Positions 1 through 8,302 of a DNA stretch of 64,000 bases are shown here, in pieces (the stretch's first letter is position 1; each line of letters opens with the position of its first letter). The DNA comes from Candidatus Rhodoferax mariagerensis. Its GTDB lineage: Bacteria > Pseudomonadota > Gammaproteobacteria > Burkholderiales > Burkholderiaceae_C. Both the position numbers and the translations under genes were made by a program. The notes beneath the pieces are model-generated. The model was given only the letters and a program-made list of their open reading frames with translations, ran no database searches and had not been told where the DNA came from. The stretch covers positions 65,137-129,136 of the forward strand of contig JADKAW010000047.1 in NCBI GenBank assembly GCA_016719055.1, given 5' to 3'.

Positions 1-2
1 AC

Positions 3-1511
3 CAGCAAAAGTCATTTGCCCATGACCTGAAAAGCATCCTGGAGAGAATTCAAACGGTGGGCGCTGGGGTCACTGATCCCGCCGTGGCGCTGGCTTCGTT
101 GCGAACCTTTGTCAATCGTCTTTGTCTGAATCCTTCGCCAACCCTCGTTCGACTGGGACTTAGCTCGCTTCGCGCCGCCAAGCAAAAGGCTCAAAAGGAC
201 TTGCTGCTCGCACTGTCCATTCCGGAGCGTTCCAAGGCAGACTCCTCAATTGCGGCAGAGAGTTCATTGGCACCAATGTTTTTGACAGCCGAGGGAAGTC
301 AGCCCAATGTCGCTATTGGTCCTGAAGTTGATCGCGCTATTTGGCCTAGCGCAACGCTGAAACTGGCCACCGAGAATCTATGGAAACGCGGAAAAACACC
401 GGTAATCTGCGTCGCCATCATTCCAGAAACCCATGATGTCAAGACTTTTGTGTTTCAGGCCGTGCAACCCGTTCTTTTTGTCTATAAGCCCGGACAGTTT
501 GTAACCCTGGAACTGCCGATTGAAGGTAAAACAGTGCGGCGCAGTTATACCATTTCATCGTCGCCATCCCGGCCGCATGCAATGTCGATCACCGTGAAGC
601 GTGTCCCCGGCGGCCTTGTTTCCAACTGGCTGCATGACAACATGAAAGTGGGTTTTCAGTTCCCATTCTCTGGCCCGCACGGTGAATTCAGCTGTTTCAA
701 CGCTCCCTCAGAAAAACTGTTGCTTATCGCTGGCGGAAGTGGTGTCACACCCATCATGTCCATGCTGCGCTGGCTGGCTGATACGTGTTCACCGGCTGAC
801 ATCGTGTTCATCAACAATATCCGCACACCAGCCGACGTCATATTTGGAAACGAACTCAAATACTTGGGAATGCGCCTTGGTGGCACGCTCAAGATGGTGC
901 TGATTCCCCGCAGCGTTGAAGCCGGACAGGCCTGGAACGGCCCTGTTTGCCGTTTCAGCAAACATTTGCTCTACTTGTTGGCCCCCGACTTTATAGAACG
1001 AGAGGTTTTTGTTTGCGGCCCACCGAGCTACATGGACGCCATAAACACAACACTCAAGCAAATAGGCTTTCCAGCCCACAGGTACCATCAGGAAAGTTTT
1101 GGTGGGCCAGCACCGGCCCAAAAAACCGCGAATCCGACTGTATTGGTGAGTAACACGATTGCCTCACCTGCCGCTGTAGCACCCGTGGCTCCAGTTCGTG
1201 TAAGCGCTCCAGTTGAACAAGCACCTGCTGCAACTAAGGATCCGTCCAAGGTTGAACTGGTTTTCTCGATGAGTTCAAAAACAGTCTTGGTCACATCTGA
1301 CGACTTCATACTTGATGTCGCCGAAGAGCACGGCATCGTGCTGCCAAGTTCCTGCAGGGCGGGCAACTGCGGCACCTGCAAAGTCAGAAAGACAGAGGGC
1401 ATTGTTGAAATGGACGCTCAGCAGGCTCTTGGCGAAGCAGATTTGAGCGAAGGTTATGTTCTTGCCTGTGTCGGTCGGGCATGCAGTCGTCGCGTTGTTC
1501 TTGAAGCGTAG
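3..1511 (+). CDS. FAD/NAD oxidoreductase with C-terminal 2Fe-2S ferredoxin domain, 5' end outside window
   Basis: Predicted electron-transfer flavoprotein that passes electrons from NAD(P)H through FAD to a plant-type 2Fe-2S cluster, as in the Hcr/VanB/phenol-hydroxylase reductase families. Numbering from the GTG at 57, the FAD motif RRSYTISS is near residue 161, the nucleotide motif GGSGVTPIMSM near 227 and CGPPSYM near 322. The last 85 residues form the ferredoxin domain with CRAGNCGTCK and a later cysteine (VLACVGRAC). The frame stays open from base 3 upstream of the GTG without a stop and reads as helical sequence, so the true start is probably outside the window. The first 110 visible residues match no domain I recognise. 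It lies 80 bp before a di-heme peroxidase gene on the same strand. Partner and substrate are unknown. Confidence 0.8.
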   Translation, partial: QQKSFAHDLKSILERIQTVGAGVTDPAVALASLRTFVNRLCLNPSPTLVRLGLSSLRAAKQKAQKDLLLALSIPERSKADSSIAAESSLAPMFLTAEGSQPNVAIGPEVDRAIWPSATLKLATENLWKRGKTPVICVAIIPETHDVKTFVFQAVQPVLFVYKPGQFVTLELPIEGKTVRRSYTISSSPSRPHAMSITVKRVPGGLVSNWLHDNMKVGFQFPFSGPHGEFSCFNAPSEKLLLIAGGSGVTPIMSMLRWLADTCSPADIVFINNIRTPADVIFGNELKYLGMRLGGTLKMVLIPRSVEAGQAWNGPVCRFSKHLLYLLAPDFIEREVFVCGPPSYMDAINTTLKQIGFPAHRYHQESFGGPAPAQKTANPTVLVSNTIASPAAVAPVAPVRVSAPVEQAPAATKDPSKVELVFSMSSKTVLVTSDDFILDVAEEHGIVLPSSCRAGNCGTCKVRKTEGIVEMDAQQALGEADLSEGYVLACVGRACSRRVVLEA

Positions 1512-1591
1512 AGGCGCTCGGGCACAAAGCAAAAAACCGCGTTGCCCGGCTGGCAATATAGAGAGAACTTTTTGTTGATTTGGAGGTTTGC

Positions 1592-3385
1592 GTGAATAGT
1601 AGCTTTGGAAAATTGGCGATCTCGGTCGCGGTCACGGGCTTGTTAGCGGGGTGTTTGGGTGGCGGGGGTAGTAGTAGTACTAGCGATAGCAGTCCGCCCG
1701 CAGAACAGACCATTGACCAGAAACTAAGCGCTCTGATAAAAGCCGCCAATCTCAAAGGTGACGCCATTGAGTCTCTGGGTGGCTTGCCTGGTGCGCCAAA
1801 AATTCCAGCCATTGCAGGTGAAACCGATCCGATACTGAAAGCGCGCGTCGAACTCGGCAAACTGCTGTTTTTTACCAAAGACATGAGCTTTGATCGCGAG
1901 GTAGCCTGCGTAACCTGCCACCATCCAACGCTCGGATTTGGCGACAACATGGCGATACCTATCGGTGTGGACGGAAACAGTCCGGATCACTTTGGACCCG
2001 GACGTGTGCGGGTTAAGGTTGGCACCGGTGCAGCCCCAGAACAGATTCCCCCTTTCACGACCAATGGCATCGCCGGCAACCCAGCCATGCCTCGAAATTC
2101 GCCGACCTTGTTTGGCTTGGGCTTTTGGGACAAGTCAATCACTTGGGACGGCACGGTCACCAGCGAGAAAGGTACAGCTGGACTTGCCGGCACAGACAGC
2201 CGCATCGTCGCGCCCATTGATTTACCGCCCGTCAATTTTGATCCGGTGCTTGTCAATTCCGTGGGCGTTCGTTTCGACCTGGCGGCAATGGCGTCCATTC
2301 CCTATAGCGCCAAGTTTGACGGTTCAATGCTGGTGAGTGCCGGCCACGGTCTGTTCCCGGCGTCAGTTCCACCTGCCATGCGTGGCAAGGGCTTCCGTGC
2401 GGGAACCTGTGGCAGCAATGCATCAGACAATCCAGCTCCTGCCTGTACCAGCGGCACCGGTGCTGCCGGAGGCAACTACACCGACTTGGACATCAGGAAA
2501 ATCATGGCCAATCGGTTTAATTCGCCGGATTGGGCACCCTATTTCACCGCAGCCTTTGGGGATGCCACTGCGACTGCCAACCGCGTATCACTGGCCATTG
2601 CAACCTACGAGCGAACGATGACGTTCACACAGTCACCATGGCGCTCCTATGTCAAAGGCAACACGGCCGCCTTGACAGACAGTCAGAAACGCGGCGCACA
2701 GCTGTTTTTAGAGTCGACTGCCAAGGGCGGGGCCGAGTGCGCCTCATGCCACAAAGGTGACTTTTTCACCGATGAGGCAAACTACGTGCTGGCAGTGCCA
2801 CAAATTGGTCGAGGTAAAGCCGATGCCAATTCGCCAACGGACAACAATGACGACTGGGGTCGCGCGCACGTGACAGGCATTGACACAGACAAGTATGCCT
2901 ACCGTGTTCCAACGCTGCTGAATGTTGAAATGACGGGGCCCTATGGTCACAGTGGCGTCTTTGAAACAATGGAGAGCGTTACCCGACATCACTTGAATGC
3001 CAAGCAAAGTGTTGAAGCATTCAAGGCGTCCGTCGACAACGGTACTTTGGCGACCCAATTGCAGACACTCTATGGCCCCCCCATTGACCTGACACGTGCC
3101 AAGGAACACACAGGTTTTGCTCTCGCGCGATTAGAGTCACAGCGCGCAGCTGGGCTTGAGACCATCCAGGATATCGCCTTGACTGACTCACAGGTCAGCG
3201 ATCTCGTGGAATTCATGAAGGCCTTGACTGATCCTTGCGCCAAAGACAAGAATTGTCTCGCTAAGTGGGTCCCGCAGACAACAGACACGCTTCTGGGTAA
3301 AGCAACCGCAACCAGTCTGAACCTTGTTTGTCCCAAAGACAAGGATGGCGTCAAGCTGATCAGCTCACAGCTTTGCCAACCTTGA
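1592..3385 (+). CDS. Di-heme cytochrome c peroxidase family lipoprotein
   Basis: Periplasmic member of the CcpA/MauG di-heme peroxidase superfamily, 597 aa. The start is taken as GTG at 1592, because a TGGAGG ribosome site sits 5 nt before it; a TTG at 1580 would lie upstream of that site. The N-terminus is a lipoprotein signal with lipobox LLAGC (Cys21), followed by a Gly/Ser linker. Two heme motifs are visible, CVTCH near residue 110 and CASCH near residue 385, as expected for high- and low-potential hemes. At about 600 aa it is longer than classical CcpA (about 330 aa), with insertions between the hemes, as in the larger MauG-like group. The family reduces peroxide or performs protein oxidation; the substrate here cannot be told. 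The preceding flavoprotein could share its pathway (inference). Confidence 0.85.
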   Translation: MNSSFGKLAISVAVTGLLAGCLGGGGSSSTSDSSPPAEQTIDQKLSALIKAANLKGDAIESLGGLPGAPKIPAIAGETDPILKARVELGKLLFFTKDMSFDREVACVTCHHPTLGFGDNMAIPIGVDGNSPDHFGPGRVRVKVGTGAAPEQIPPFTTNGIAGNPAMPRNSPTLFGLGFWDKSITWDGTVTSEKGTAGLAGTDSRIVAPIDLPPVNFDPVLVNSVGVRFDLAAMASIPYSAKFDGSMLVSAGHGLFPASVPPAMRGKGFRAGTCGSNASDNPAPACTSGTGAAGGNYTDLDIRKIMANRFNSPDWAPYFTAAFGDATATANRVSLAIATYERTMTFTQSPWRSYVKGNTAALTDSQKRGAQLFLESTAKGGAECASCHKGDFFTDEANYVLAVPQIGRGKADANSPTDNNDDWGRAHVTGIDTDKYAYRVPTLLNVEMTGPYGHSGVFETMESVTRHHLNAKQSVEAFKASVDNGTLATQLQTLYGPPIDLTRAKEHTGFALARLESQRAAGLETIQDIALTDSQVSDLVEFMKALTDPCAKDKNCLAKWVPQTTDTLLGKATATSLNLVCPKDKDGVKLISSQLCQP

Positions 3386-3421
3386 AACCTTAGTGCATCC
3401 TGCATGACGGCTGATGCCCTC

Positions 3422-3453
3422 GGACCGGTCACCTTGCTTGAGGTGACCGGTCC
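3422..3453 (+). terminator. Perfect 13-bp hairpin after the peroxidase gene
   Basis: Arms 3422-3434 and 3441-3453 are exact inverse complements around a 6-nt loop (TGCTTG), 36 nt after the peroxidase stop. There is no T tract after the second arm, so it is either a weak terminator or an mRNA-stabilising hairpin. Confidence 0.55.
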
Positions 3454-3544
3454 TGGGCTGGCGTAGGGGATGCCATCTTTCGCATGGGGGCAGCCAGCCT
3501 GCAGTGGCTGCCCATTTTTTTGACATCTTTGACTTTTAGTTGCA

Positions 3545-4108
3545 ATGCAGCGCGGTTCAAAAATTGCAGTCGCATGTGTGTCAATACCAACCTTCGTGCT
3601 TGGGGCGTTGTCTATGAAGGAAACGCCAACACTGGTCGTCGCTACAACATCAAATGCACAAGTATTTCCGACACAAACACTCAAAACCTCGCCACCTGAC
3701 GCCACGGTCATTGATTCGGCGCACCGAGCTGTTCCTGATAAATCAGCCACTGCTGCATTGGGCAACAGTCAATCAGTTACCACCGCATCCAGGTTGATTT
3801 CTCCCAAAGACAGGTCAGACCTCCAAGTCAACGGGATTCTTGGTGCTTCAAATCGAAGTCAAAGCATCGCCATCATCACCGTCGCAGGGCGACCACCAAC
3901 GCTTGTTCGTGCCGGCGATGAACTGTTTGATTGGCGCATTGTGGAAATTGAATCGGACAAAGTAAAGCTACGTCGGGATCAAGAGATCATCAGCATTTCT
4001 ATTGATTCGGTTGCCCAGCAAATCCCCTCGATGGAATCATCCGCACCCCCAATAAGGCCCCCTTTCCAAGCAGGCCCGCAAGTTGCGGGAGTGCCAGGGC
4101 TTGACTAA
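3545..4108 (+). CDS. Membrane-anchored protein with GspC/PilP-like periplasmic segment
   Basis: A 187-aa protein with a short hydrophobic N-terminus (about residues 6-22), a long Ser/Thr/Ala-rich linker and a compact segment near residues 105-150. That segment (AIITVAGRPPTLVRAGDELFDW followed by VKLRRDQEIISI) resembles the homology region of type II secretion GspC and the pilus protein PilP, where short beta strands follow a G-D turn. It ends in a proline-rich tail. No other secretion or pilus gene is nearby, so this is an orphan domain match by eye rather than an assignment. The neighbouring cytochrome operon converges on it from the other strand. Confidence 0.45.
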   Translation: MQRGSKIAVACVSIPTFVLGALSMKETPTLVVATTSNAQVFPTQTLKTSPPDATVIDSAHRAVPDKSATAALGNSQSVTTASRLISPKDRSDLQVNGILGASNRSQSIAIITVAGRPPTLVRAGDELFDWRIVEIESDKVKLRRDQEIISISIDSVAQQIPSMESSAPPIRPPFQAGPQVAGVPGLD

Positions 4109-4248
4109 TTGTTGACGTGGATATCTCAAAGACAGGACATCGTAGCTCGCCCCGTTCCAACGTACAAAAACGCATACCGAATTGCATCACCGATCACGCA
4201 GATTTCGAAAGTTCCCAATTTTTCTGGGGCATGTTTCTGCCGCAGATA

Positions 4249-4887
4249 TCAATGACTCGTTGGATCACCCTTGGTGTTGGGCGTGTGCTCGGCCTCTTCC
4301 CAGCCGGTGATCATGGCCTTGATGTGGGCAAAGACCGTGTGGCCGGTGGTGGTCAGATAGACGTGAATGAAGAAAAACGCCGTCATCATGAAGGCCCCGG
4401 CGGTGTGCGCAATGGCAATGAACTCCAGCGTCAGGTACTTGTCGATACCCAACGCATTCCAGCTGCCGTAAAACAGGTAAAACAGCCCGGAACCCCAAAC
4501 CAGGGGTGAAATGAACGCCAGCAGCGCCAGGTAGGCCAGGCGTTGCAGCGGGTTGTGCTTTTGCACCACGGTCTTGCGAAACGGATGTGGCGAGTGGGTG
4601 AAGATACCAATCGTGTAGTAGTGGATCATTGCAAACACGTTTTTCAGCGACGGCAGGTACTGCTTCCACTCATCGGTTGTGAACTGCCAGAAGATCGTGA
4701 AGGCCCACAGCACCAGCAGCGTCCAGGCCGAAAGTGTGTGTAACTGCACCGCCTTCTGAAAGCCCATCAGGCTGTAGCTGCCGTGGATTTCAAACCCGGT
4801 GACCATCATGACGATGACCAGCAGGGCCTGTGACCAGTGCCAGAAGCGTTCGTAACGTTTGTAGATATAAATGCGTGCGGCGTTCAT
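4249..4887 (-). CDS. Membrane cytochrome b (cytochrome b561 / hydrogenase b-type family)
   Basis: A 212-aa integral membrane cytochrome b with four hydrophobic segments (about 19-35, 48-69, 118-140 and 158-182) and histidines placed for two hemes (FWHWSQ, QLHTLS, IAHTAG and FIHVY). Proteins of this family oxidise quinol and pass electrons to a periplasmic partner. Its ATG overlaps the stop of the upstream octaheme cytochrome gene by four bases (ATGA), with GGGAG as ribosome site, so the two are translationally coupled and very probably form one complex. It is the last gene of a two-gene operon; convergent genes lie beyond it. Confidence 0.85.
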   Translation of the reverse strand: MNAARIYIYKRYERFWHWSQALLVIVMMVTGFEIHGSYSLMGFQKAVQLHTLSAWTLLVLWAFTIFWQFTTDEWKQYLPSLKNVFAMIHYYTIGIFTHSPHPFRKTVVQKHNPLQRLAYLALLAFISPLVWGSGLFYLFYGSWNALGIDKYLTLEFIAIAHTAGAFMMTAFFFIHVYLTTTGHTVFAHIKAMITGWEEAEHTPNTKGDPTSH

Positions 4888-6518
4888 CTGGAGGCTCCCT
4901 TGCGACGACGGGTGATGATGCGGACCAGGCCATGCACGGCACCGGCGCCAATGGAGCCAGCGATGGCCAGGCCACCGAGCAGGTCAACCCAACCGTTGCG
5001 GTCACGCCCGGGCATGTAAATGTCGGTGATGGCAGCCAGGCGACCATCTTCGGCACGGGTATGGCAGTCCTGGCAGGGCACGGCTTTCTCTTTGGGTGCC
5101 ACCATGTGGGTGGTGAACCAGTTCATGCGGGTCTCGATGAAACCGAACTTGCCGCTGTAGGGCAGACCGGCGTAGTCCATGCCCGCCTTGATCGACTTCT
5201 CGTAGTCGTAGTGTTTCCACAACGCAGTGTCGTCATCGCCCCAGACGTGGTTGACCACCAGGGTTTTGTTGACGGTGTCGTAGGGCTGCTTGCCGTGCAT
5301 GACCTTGAACGGCCAGATACGGGCGTTGGGGTCTTTGGCCGAGCCTTCTACGCGGTTGAGTTCCAGCACCTGGGTGTCGTCGATCTTGTCGGTGATCGTC
5401 ACCTGGTTGACCACGCCGTTGTACCACTTGTACTCGGGGCGCACGTTCTCGCCGTATTTGAAGTCGCCCTTGGCGGCGGAATACTTCAAGTGGCCGTGGT
5501 CGTCCTTGATGAACAGCGGTTTGCCGTCGGCATCGCGCTTGCCCACGGTCGACCAGTCCCACAGCATTTTGGTGGCAATGCCGCCACGCGCAAACTCGGG
5601 GATGTGGCAGGTCTGGCACGCCACCTTGTTGGCGTGGTTGTTGATCTTTGCCTCTTTGTGCGGCGCCTGGCTGTGGCAGGACTCGCAGGTGGCGCGGTTG
5701 TGGTCGTCCTTGGGCAGGTCAAAACCATGCTTGTCCTTGGCGGTGACCGCGTAGCGGCTGCCCGAGGGCTGGTGCGCGTTGAAGGTATGGCAATCGGCGC
5801 AGACCATGTTGGCGCCGTCCTTGGCCATGTGCACGTCGAGGTCGCGCGGCGGGCTCTTGAGCGACGAATCGAGGTCGCCGTGCTTGACGGCGTCGCCACC
5901 ACCACCGCTGAAGTGGCAGGCACCGCAGTTTTCGCGCCCCGGTTTGCCCACATGCTGGGCGATCTTGGTCAGGTCAGGTGCCTTGAAAAGTTTTTTGCCT
6001 GGTGGGCCTTCCTGCGGTTCAAACTCGCGGTCGGCGTACAACGGGTGCCCGGCATCCGTGCCAAACTTCTTGTAGGTGCCGGTGTTGTCGTGGCAGACCA
6101 GGCAGTCGACGTTGCTTTGCTCGGTGAAGTCAAAACTCTTGTCTTTCCAGCCATAACCTGCATGGCAGCTGGTGCAGCGCGGCTCGTTGGACAGTGGTGA
6201 GCCGCAAAAATTGTTGGCGGCCCATTTTTTGCCCAGGGTCTTGTTGGTGGTGGGGTTGACCGCCTCCCAGGTCCAGTGGACACTTTTCATCACCTGATGG
6301 CTGGCCATGTTGTGGCAGGACAGGCAGGCTTTGGTGACCTCCGGGCCAGTTTTGAAAGGGCCTTTCAGGGCCTCCAGCAGGCTGTGATCGGTGGTCGATT
6401 GGGAAGCGGGTTTGGTTGCCGTTGCCGCCGACACAGTCAAAGGTGTTTGGGTGGCCTGAGCCCATAACGACAATGCCAGCAAGCCCAGACTGACAAGTCT
6501 TCTAACTGATTTTTTCAT
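4884..6518 (-). CDS. Octaheme c-type cytochrome, tetrathionate reductase (OTR) family
   Basis: Multiheme periplasmic cytochrome of 544 aa from the ATG at 6518, which directly precedes a signal peptide (KKSVRRLVSLGLLALSLWAQA). Eight CxxCH motifs are visible: CLSCH, CTSCH, CLVCH, CGACH, CADCH, CESCH, CQTCH and CQDCH, spread from about residue 65 to 482. The C-terminus has a hydrophobic segment (LLGGLAIAGSIGAGAVHGL) followed by Arg/Lys, which should anchor it to the membrane. Purified OTR enzymes reduce tetrathionate, nitrite and hydroxylamine in vitro; the physiological substrate is unsettled. The overlapping cytochrome b gene supplies a likely quinol-oxidising partner. An FNR-type box about 95 bp upstream suggests induction without oxygen. 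Confidence 0.9.
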   Translation of the reverse strand: MKKSVRRLVSLGLLALSLWAQATQTPLTVSAATATKPASQSTTDHSLLEALKGPFKTGPEVTKACLSCHNMASHQVMKSVHWTWEAVNPTTNKTLGKKWAANNFCGSPLSNEPRCTSCHAGYGWKDKSFDFTEQSNVDCLVCHDNTGTYKKFGTDAGHPLYADREFEPQEGPPGKKLFKAPDLTKIAQHVGKPGRENCGACHFSGGGGDAVKHGDLDSSLKSPPRDLDVHMAKDGANMVCADCHTFNAHQPSGSRYAVTAKDKHGFDLPKDDHNRATCESCHSQAPHKEAKINNHANKVACQTCHIPEFARGGIATKMLWDWSTVGKRDADGKPLFIKDDHGHLKYSAAKGDFKYGENVRPEYKWYNGVVNQVTITDKIDDTQVLELNRVEGSAKDPNARIWPFKVMHGKQPYDTVNKTLVVNHVWGDDDTALWKHYDYEKSIKAGMDYAGLPYSGKFGFIETRMNWFTTHMVAPKEKAVPCQDCHTRAEDGRLAAITDIYMPGRDRNGWVDLLGGLAIAGSIGAGAVHGLVRIITRRRKGASR

Positions 6519-6611
6519 GGAGTCTCTGTCTCTTGTGCAGCCGGGTGAGACCACCTGATTCGCTCACCACTTGCCAGCGGCGGATGATAAGAGTCGGACC
6601 TGATTTGGGGC

Positions 6612-6625
6612 GTGATTTAAATCAA
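6612..6625 (-). promoter_or_regulatory. FNR/ANR-type box upstream of octaheme cytochrome operon
   Basis: On the minus strand the site reads TTGATTTAAATCAC, matching the FNR consensus TTGAT-N4-ATCAA at 9 of 10 defined positions. It lies about 94 bp upstream of the octaheme cytochrome start, a workable distance for an activator site. The role of the downstream genes in anaerobic respiration fits. Confidence 0.6.
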
Positions 6626-6714
6626 CGCCACCAGGCTATCTTTTTTTTGGCACACAAACCTTGCCCGGCGCAAATCAAATGGTCCGTAGCCCACCAGGGA
6701 GTCAACACCGAGCG

Positions 6715-6962
6715 GTGACTTGGTCAGAAATTGCCAGCATTTCCGCACGTGTGTGCGGGTGATGGGCATTGAGCTTGAACACGGCGACCGTCCTGACCGG
6801 TGCATCAGCCTGTGATTTGGTGTCCAGCACTTGCGACACCTCCGCGCCACCTCGACTGGCCACTTAAGTCGCACTTTGCGCCAGTTGATTGGCCTTGCTA
6901 GCGTTTGCGGCATTCAAGTTCACATTGGCACCCAGCGACTCCATCGAGGCTGTGGTGTCTGG
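6715..6962 (-). pseudogene. Remnant of a methyl-accepting chemotaxis protein C-terminus
   Basis: Read on the minus strand from 6962, the frame gives TASMESLGANVNLNAANAS, then KANQLAQSAT, a TAA stop at 6864-6866, then VASRGGAEVSQVLDT and VAVFKLNAHHPHTR. These pieces match the signalling hairpin (TAASMEELT..VKQNADNARQANQLAQSAS..VA.RGG..VSQVVDTM) and the extreme C-terminus (VAVFKL) of betaproteobacterial chemoreceptors, in the right order, with the middle of the domain deleted. There is no start and no complete domain, so this is a decayed scrap between the cytochrome operon and ispDF. Confidence 0.7.
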
Positions 6963-7007
6963 CAGGGAATGCGCAATGATGTCCTTTGCCGTTGATCAGC
7001 CAGTTTC

Positions 7008-7490
7008 TTACAAGGTCTTGAACAACAGCACAATTGCCCGTGCTTCCATGGCTTGCCCGAGCCCGACTGGCCCCATTTTTTCTGCAGATTTGGCCTTGAC
7101 GTTGACCTGGTCCGTTTCCAGGCCCAGCGTTTGGGCGATCTTTGCACGCATCGCCGGGATAAATGGCATCAGCTTGGGCGCCTGGGCGACGATGGTGCTG
7201 TCGATATTGCCAATCTCATAACCCAGGGCGCACACCCGGCGGGCCGCCTCGGCCAGCAGCACGGCAGAATCCACGCCCTTGAACCGGGCGTCGGTGTCAG
7301 GAAAATGAGTGCCAATATCGCCCAGCGCCGCCGCGCCCAGCAGTGCATCCGTAATGGCGTGCAACAGTGCGTCAGCGTCAGAGTGGCCCAGCAAGCCCAG
7401 ATGAAACGGCACCTCCACCCCGCCCAGCACCAGCTTGCGCCCGGCCACCAGGGCATGAATGTCCCAACCCTCACCGATTCTGAAATTCAT
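7008..7490 (-). CDS. ispF: 2-C-methyl-D-erythritol 2,4-cyclodiphosphate synthase
   Basis: Fifth enzyme of the non-mevalonate isoprenoid pathway; it cyclises CDP-methylerythritol 2-phosphate, releasing CMP. At 160 aa it is of standard length. The metal- and substrate-binding motifs are present: GWDIHAL near the N-terminus, GHSDADALLHAITDALLGA, and the C-terminal KSAEKMGPVG. The ATG overlaps the last four bases of ispD, the usual ispDF arrangement, so the two are translationally coupled. Confidence 0.97.
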   Translation of the reverse strand: MNFRIGEGWDIHALVAGRKLVLGGVEVPFHLGLLGHSDADALLHAITDALLGAAALGDIGTHFPDTDARFKGVDSAVLLAEAARRVCALGYEIGNIDSTIVAQAPKLMPFIPAMRAKIAQTLGLETDQVNVKAKSAEKMGPVGLGQAMEARAIVLLFKTL

Positions 7491-8224
7491 ACACCAAGCT
7501 CCGTCAGGCGGCTTTGCAGCACCGCTCGTGCCAGCTCAAAGTCTTGCGCATAAGTCACCTTGAAGTTTTGCGCACTTCCGGCCACCAGCTTCGGGCTCAG
7601 CCCCATAGCCTCAATGGCGCTGGACTCGTCGGTCACCGCGTCGCCTGCCAGTTCCAGCGCTTCGAGCAGGCTGCCAATGCGAAACATCTGCGGCGTCTGC
7701 GCCAGCCACTTGTCGCCGCGCGGCAAGGTGCCAGTCACCCGCCCGCCATGCGCTGCCTTGAGCGTGTCGGGCAGCGGCAGGGCCAGCAGTCCACCGACCT
7801 CATCCATCAGGCAGGCGTCGAGCAACTGATTGATTTGCGCCGGGGTGATCAGGCAGCGCGCGGCATCATGCACCAGCACCCAGTCGTGTGCCACCGCGCC
7901 CTCGGCCAGCAACGCACTTAAGCCATTAAATACGCTTACAGCCCTTGTGGAACCTCCGCAAGATGCTATTAAAAATGAAGCGTTTTCAAGGTATGGCGTT
8001 TGAAAAAACTGGTCATCAGAAGACACCACGACCAAGGTTTGATCAATGCGCGACACCTCGGCAAAGGCCGCCAGGGTGTGCATCACCATGGGTTTTCCCA
8101 GCATCACCTGGTATTGCTTGGGGCCGGCCGCGCCCGCGCGTGAGCCGGTACCCGCACAAGGAATAAGTGCCCAGCAGCGGGGAGTTGCCGTGGGTTTGAG
8201 AGCGATGTCGTGCAGTTCAGTCAT
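7487..8224 (-). CDS. ispD: 2-C-methyl-D-erythritol 4-phosphate cytidylyltransferase
   Basis: Adds CMP to methylerythritol 4-phosphate in the isoprenoid pathway. The nucleotide-binding signature ALIPCAGTGSRAG and the following PKQYQ are near the N-terminus, and VLVHDAARCL lies in the middle. The ATG at 8224 (245 aa) is preferred; a GTG at 8236 adds four residues, and neither has a good ribosome site. The gene is transcribed away from mfd, sharing a 78-bp intergenic region that must hold both promoters. Confidence 0.95.
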   Translation of the reverse strand: MTELHDIALKPTATPRCWALIPCAGTGSRAGAAGPKQYQVMLGKPMVMHTLAAFAEVSRIDQTLVVVSSDDQFFQTPYLENASFLIASCGGSTRAVSVFNGLSALLAEGAVAHDWVLVHDAARCLITPAQINQLLDACLMDEVGGLLALPLPDTLKAAHGGRVTGTLPRGDKWLAQTPQMFRIGSLLEALELAGDAVTDESSAIEAMGLSPKLVAGSAQNFKVTYAQDFELARAVLQSRLTELGV

Positions 8225-8302
8225 GGTGTGAGGCACATTCTAGAATCAAGCCCTTTGCATCCTGGCAAACCCTAAGCAGGGTAAGACCACCTGCCGCCCC
8301 TC

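Noticed and set aside
4830..6200. 456-aa plus-strand frame
   Set aside because: Antisense to the octaheme cytochrome, with Val/Ala/Gly-rich composition and no domain; the minus-strand gene explains the region.
6617..6913. 98-aa minus-strand frame
   Set aside because: Overlaps the chemoreceptor remnant in a different frame and has no protein-like features.
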